NCBI RefSeq assembly: GCF_002270055.1
Contig: NZ_NIBG01000005.1
Span: 80,040 to 144,039 of the forward strand
DNA from: Anaeromicrobium sediminis
GTDB taxonomy: Bacteria > Bacillota > Clostridia > Peptostreptococcales > Thermotaleaceae
Direction of reading: 5' to 3'
DNA: 64,000 bases
Position 1 is the first letter of the stretch; each line of letters starts with the position of its first letter. Positions 60,761-64,000 of this stretch are shown piece by piece. Below the pieces are notes generated by a model. The model searched no databases. It was not told the origin of the DNA and saw only the letters and a list, made by a program, of their open reading frames with translations. The translations under genes and the position numbers were made by a program.

Positions 60761-61853
60761 GATGGGTGCAATGGTCGCATTAACTATAGGATTACTATTT
60801 AGTATCACAGGTTGTGGGGCAAAACAAGCGGAGGCGGAAGTTGCTCAAAAGAAAGTTGTGCCAGTGGAAGTAGTGGAATTAGGTACATCTACAGTTACAG
60901 AAGAATATGATTCCTTTGGAAAAACATATGCATTAGAAGAAACTACTGTGTCAGCTAAGACTAAAGGTGAAATAAAGAATATAAACTTTAATGTGGGAGA
61001 TAAGATAAGTAAGGGGGATATCCTTTATGTTGTAGATAGTGATACCCTTGTAAATAGCTATGATATGCAAATTAGCTCATTAGAAAAGTCTATTAAGAAT
61101 TTAGAACTTCAATATAATGATGCCCTTAGAACTTACAATAATACTAAGACCTTATATGAAAATAGTGCAGCTTCTAAAAACGATTTAGATAATACCCAGT
61201 CTCAATTAAATCAAATTAAATTGAACTTAGATCAATCAAAAAAGGATTTGGAATTAAATAAAAGAGAGAGAGAACTATCCATTGGAGATACTATAGTGAA
61301 GAGTCCTATAAGTGGTATTGTTGCTGAGAAGAATATAGAAGTTGGAGAAATGGCAGGAAATGCTGACTTTAAAATAGTTAATTTAAACAAAATAAATATT
61401 AAAGTTAATGTGGCAGAAAATGTGGTAAACAGAATTAATGAGGGAGACCATGTGGATGTATATATAGAATCGTTAAACGCAAACTATAATGGAACAATAA
61501 GTTCCATAAGCCCCATAGGAACAGGAAATAACTCAACATATCCTGTAGAAATAGAAGTTGTAAATGAAGGTTATAAAATAAGAACGGGAATGTTTGCACA
61601 GGCTAATTTTAAAATAGCAAATCTTCAAGACCAAATTCAAGTACCTAAGAAATCTATCTTAAAAGCTCAAAAGGAAGATTATGTATATGTAGTAGATATG
61701 GAAAATAATATGCCTAAGAAAATAGTTGTGGAGACGGGAATAGTAAGCAACGGATTAGTTCAAGTTAAAAATGGATTAAAGGCAGGAGATATATTAGTTG
61801 TAACAGGTCAAGAATATGTGGATGAAAAAAGTGAAGTTAAGATAGTAAACTAA
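60747..61853 (+). CDS. RND efflux adaptor lipoprotein, copy 2
   Basis: 368 residues, paralogue of the protein at 54006. Lipobox ITGC (Cys 23), lipoyl halves VSAKTKGEIKNINFNVGDKI and TIVKSPISGIVAEKNIEVGE, and a central coiled coil. Gap-free alignment with copy 1. Its stop is followed by the same GGAGGAAACT site that in cluster 1 starts the kinase, but here only a stub remains. Confidence 0.92.
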   Translation: MKKFKMGAMVALTIGLLFSITGCGAKQAEAEVAQKKVVPVEVVELGTSTVTEEYDSFGKTYALEETTVSAKTKGEIKNINFNVGDKISKGDILYVVDSDTLVNSYDMQISSLEKSIKNLELQYNDALRTYNNTKTLYENSAASKNDLDNTQSQLNQIKLNLDQSKKDLELNKRERELSIGDTIVKSPISGIVAEKNIEVGEMAGNADFKIVNLNKINIKVNVAENVVNRINEGDHVDVYIESLNANYNGTISSISPIGTGNNSTYPVEIEVVNEGYKIRTGMFAQANFKIANLQDQIQVPKKSILKAQKEDYVYVVDMENNMPKKIVVETGIVSNGLVQVKNGLKAGDILVVTGQEYVDEKSEVKIVN

Positions 61854-61865
61854 TTGGAGGAAACT

Positions 61866-61937
61866 ATGCTTATAAGAACGAGGCTTATACTTTCACACAT
61901 AGGGGTGATTCTCATCCCTATGATTCTCAAATATTAA
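61866..61937 (+). pseudogene. Deleted histidine kinase remnant of RND cluster 2
   Basis: After GGAGGAAACT the ATG at 61866 opens MLIRTRLILSHIGVILIPMIL, matching the first 21 residues of the cluster 1 kinase (MSIRTRLILSYIGMILIPMIL), then ends KY-stop. The bases at and after the stop (ATATTAAATGAAGAGAGA, 61931-61948) equal kinase positions 55449-55466 exactly, before running into the pre-regulator leader. So about 1.4 kb of kinase gene has been lost, probably by two deletions or a rearrangement at short repeats. The ribosome site is intact, so the stub may be translated as a one-helix peptide. Confidence 0.88.
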
Positions 61938-61959
61938 ATGAAGAGAGAGGGGGACTTGT

Positions 61960-62658
61960 GTGAAGAAAATATTGATTATTGAAGATGATGTAAGTATTGC
62001 CAAATTAGAAAAGGACTATTTAGAAATTCATGGCTATGATGTAGAAATAGAAACAAGTGGCCAAAAGGGTCTAGATAGGGCATTAAAGGAAGAGTTTGAT
62101 TTAATAATATTAGATTTGATGCTTCCAGAAATTGATGGATTTAAAATATGCAAGTCCTTTAGAACAAATATAGATATTCCCATACTTATGGTTTCTGCTA
62201 AGGGAGAGGGAGTAGACAAAATAAGGGGATTAGGTCTTGGTGCGGATGATTATATAACTAAGCCTTTTAGTCCAAGTGAATTGGTGGCTAGAGTTAAAGC
62301 TCATCTTGGAAGATATGAACGCCTTACCAGTAAGAGTGTAAGTAATAATAAAAATATAGAGATAAATGGATTAGTTATAGATAATTACTCAAAACGAGCT
62401 TATGTAAACGACAAGGAAGTAAATCTTTCCTCTAAGGAATTTGACATATTAGAGCTATTAGGTAAAAATCCTAATAGGGTCTTTAGTAAGGAAGAAATAT
62501 TTGAGAGAATATGGGGATTAGATTCCTTTGGAGATATATCCACAGTAACAGTTCACATAAGAAAGATAAGAGAAAAAATTGAACTAGACCCATCTAATCC
62601 GCAATACATAGAAACTTTATGGGGTCTTGGATATAGGATAAAAACCAAAAATAACTAG
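61960..62658 (+). CDS. OmpR-family response regulator of RND cluster 2 (kinase-less)
   Basis: 232 residues, GTG start after GAGGGGGACTT. Receiver and winged helix as in the 56593 regulator with all phosphorylation residues kept (Asp in LIILDLMLPE, MVSAK, ITKPF). The receiver differs from its paralogue at about 16 positions; from about residue 95 onward only three or four residues differ and the DNA is nearly identical. Because its own kinase is deleted it must depend on the cluster 1 kinase, on another donor, or act unphosphorylated. Confidence 0.92.
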   Translation: MKKILIIEDDVSIAKLEKDYLEIHGYDVEIETSGQKGLDRALKEEFDLIILDLMLPEIDGFKICKSFRTNIDIPILMVSAKGEGVDKIRGLGLGADDYITKPFSPSELVARVKAHLGRYERLTSKSVSNNKNIEINGLVIDNYSKRAYVNDKEVNLSSKEFDILELLGKNPNRVFSKEEIFERIWGLDSFGDISTVTVHIRKIREKIELDPSNPQYIETLWGLGYRIKTKNN

Positions 62659-62687
62659 GAGAAATTATCCTAGTTATTTTTATTATA
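62651..62687 (+). terminator. Terminator after cluster 2 regulator
   Basis: AACTAGGA/TCCTAGTT stem, stop codon inside it, followed by ATTTTTATT. Weaker than the homologous one in cluster 1. Confidence 0.8.
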
Positions 62688-62719
62688 TAGATATCATGAG
62701 CGTAAACTTAACACTATAA

Positions 62720-63270
62720 TTTTCCAACTACGAAATCAGTAACCGTCCTAAGTGTTTGGTTCGTAGTTTTTCTTTTCCTCTTATGGAACCCACTTCTTTT
62801 ACATATTTTTTCAAATATATCAATGGGTTCATCTATATTTTTCTTTACATCGGTTATAATTCTATTAATCTCTGATAGTTTTACAACTACGTTCCTTAGA
62901 AACTTATACAGGCTAACCCCTATCTTTCAGCTTTATAAGTTTTAATATCATAGTAATTATAGATTGGTGTTGTGAGCATAAGCGTGATCAACTTCCCATA
63001 AATAATACAGTTTAAATATGGTAATCCTATTTTTTCAAACTCGTCAATATCTAAACGACTTTTCATCGATTTAAATAATAATTCGATTGGCCATCTCACT
63101 CTATAAACTTCTAATATTTGATTACGTGTTAGTTTTTCAGTTTCAACATTTCTTCCATAGAGGCAGAGCCATTCATAACCCTGTTTCTCAAAGCTTGTTT
63201 TGTTATAGATAATCCATTTTGATACTTTTCACATTTAGATGCTATCGCATACAATGTTATGGATTTTAAA
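62720..63270 (-). pseudogene. IS4-type transposase remnant
   Basis: On the minus strand a frame reads GYEWLCLYGRNVETEKLTRN, then QILEVYRVRWPIELLFKSMK, then SRLDIDEFEKIGLPYLNCII. The middle shows the IS4-family YREK signature Y-x2-R-x3-E-x6-K exactly (E being the last catalytic acid of the DDE triad). Upstream DDE parts are missing and the C-terminal part after KAER is broken by several stops and frame changes. No matching terminal repeats were identified. The 62659-63346 gap holds nothing else apart from the MATE promoter. Confidence 0.75.
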
Positions 63271-63304
63271 TCACAAATCATATTACTTCAACTTTTGGTT
63301 ATGT

Positions 63305-63313
63305 GTTATAATA
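63305..63313 (+). promoter_or_regulatory. Extended -10 box before MATE gene
   Basis: TGTTATAAT (about 63303-63311) is an extended -10 element 35 bases upstream of the MATE start; no good -35 box is seen. Confidence 0.4.
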
Positions 63314-63346
63314 CAATATAAATTTATTGTAGTATGGAGGAAAAGT

Positions 63347-64000
63347 ATGATATTACTAAAGAAAAATAAACCATTACTAATATCCATAATAGCAATCGCT
63401 TTACCCGCTATCATAGAAATGGCCTTAAATACACTTCTTAATATATCAGATACTATTATGATTAGCTGGTTTATTGGAAAAGAAGGATTGGCAGCAACAG
63501 GCTTTTGTAATGAAATCATGTTTGCACTTATTTTTATTTTTTCTTCTTTTAATACAGGGGCAACAGCTATGATTTCTAGACTATACGGCGAAAAAAACTA
63601 TCCAAAATTAAATAAGGTTATTGGACAAAACTTATTACTCAATATACTTATTGGCATAGTTATTTTCACTTTCTCTATATTGTTTACAAAGGAAATATTT
63701 ACAATATATGATATATCACCTACTGTTTTTCATATGGCACAAATCTATTTTAAATCCGTTTCTCCAAGTATTCTTTTCATGTTCATATCCTTTGCTTCTG
63801 CGGCAAGTTTAAGAGGCGCTGGGGATACAAAAACACCCATGTTCATTACAATATTTACAAATATTTTTAATATCATAGGAAATTATTGCTTAATGACAGG
63901 ATTTTGGATATTTCCAAATCTAGGAATAGAAGGTGCTGCAATAGCTACTTCATGTGCTAGATTTACAGGTATACTGATCTATTTATATATACTTTTAAAA
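63347..64000 (+). CDS. MATE-family efflux transporter, 3'-truncated by window edge
   Basis: The first 218 residues are present and the frame is open at the window end. Sodium- or proton-driven multidrug/toxin exporter with at least six helices visible: IIAIALPAIIEMALNTLLNI (TM1), NEIMFALIFIFSSFNTGATA (TM2), and the family segments LYGEKNYPKLNKVIGQ and SLRGAGDTKTPMFITIFTN. GGAGG six bases before ATG. It lies behind the transposase remnant and is independent of the RND clusters. Confidence 0.9.
   Translation, partial: MILLKKNKPLLISIIAIALPAIIEMALNTLLNISDTIMISWFIGKEGLAATGFCNEIMFALIFIFSSFNTGATAMISRLYGEKNYPKLNKVIGQNLLLNILIGIVIFTFSILFTKEIFTIYDISPTVFHMAQIYFKSVSPSILFMFISFASAASLRGAGDTKTPMFITIFTNIFNIIGNYCLMTGFWIFPNLGIEGAAIATSCARFTGILIYLYILLK

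Noticed and set aside
4214-64000. CRISPR array, tRNA/rRNA genes or prophage in the intergenic regions
   Set aside because: No regularly spaced repeats, no tRNA-like cloverleaf ends and no phage structural genes were seen in any gap.

Overview
The window is low-GC, AT-rich DNA with strong Shine-Dalgarno sites, many GTG/TTG starts, heavy AGA/AGG arginine use, intrinsic terminators after most operons and lipoprotein (not outer-membrane) partners for its RND pumps. With the oxygen-sensitive enzymes present (AsrABC sulfite reductase, tungsten-type aldehyde:ferredoxin oxidoreductase, molybdenum hydroxylase, rubredoxin-type flavoprotein) and a GerAB-type spore germination permease, this points to an anaerobic, probably spore-forming Clostridia/Tissierellia-like Firmicute. 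Species cannot be read from the sequence. No tRNA, rRNA, CRISPR array or prophage was seen.

Layout. 1-5.0 kb: shikimate/phenylalanine operon (aroB 3' part, aroA, aroC, pheA, aroK) with a 163-bp inverted-repeat element before aroK. 5.0-8.3 kb: remnants, a TVP38/DedA-like membrane protein, a decayed SAM methyltransferase and a VanRS-like two-component pair. 8.5-11.7 kb: flavin reductase-rubredoxin fusion, FAD oxidoreductase, zinc-ribbon protein, tcdA. 11.9-15.6 kb: asrABC plus an FNT channel (sulfite to sulfide, HS- export). 15.8-17.4 kb: GGDEF-EAL protein. 17.5-23.3 kb: amino-acid module (DapF-like racemase, XRE-cupin regulator, APC permease, threonine-synthase-like PLP enzyme, RidA); racemase plus regulator lie between two direct repeats of about 115 bp. 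23.3-28.3 kb: prfC, GerAB, LysR regulator, YeiH. 28.3-31.7 kb: two copies of a structured RNA-like element around an exported propeller protein, a small membrane protein and an MFS transporter. 31.7-49.3 kb: tungsten/molybdenum region: sigma-54 activator, AOR-MoaD-ThiF operon, chemoreceptor, molybdenum hydroxylase, a redox-type HxlR/VOC/nitroreductase unit, and tupABC-moeA-moeA preceded by a probable Moco/Tuco riboswitch. 49.4-62.7 kb: orphan Cache sensor and two tandem paralogous RND efflux clusters, the second having lost its histidine kinase. 62.7-64 kb: IS4-type transposase remnant and the start of a MATE exporter.

How it fits together. TupABC would bring in tungstate and the two MoeA proteins insert metal into molybdopterin, under cofactor feedback through the leader RNA. 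The cofactor serves AOR, which has its own sigma-54 promoter, enhancer sites and MoaD/ThiF pair, and the Mo-hydroxylase. AsrABC, the FNT channel and YeiH form a sulfur-oxyanion theme. The two RND loci keep nearly identical regulator DNA-binding domains and similar promoters, suggesting that the surviving kinase serves both. The least explained items are the twin four-hairpin RNA element at 28.3 and 31.5 kb, the ridA start whose ribosome site is bridged by a hairpin, and the repeat-bounded racemase/regulator cassette.
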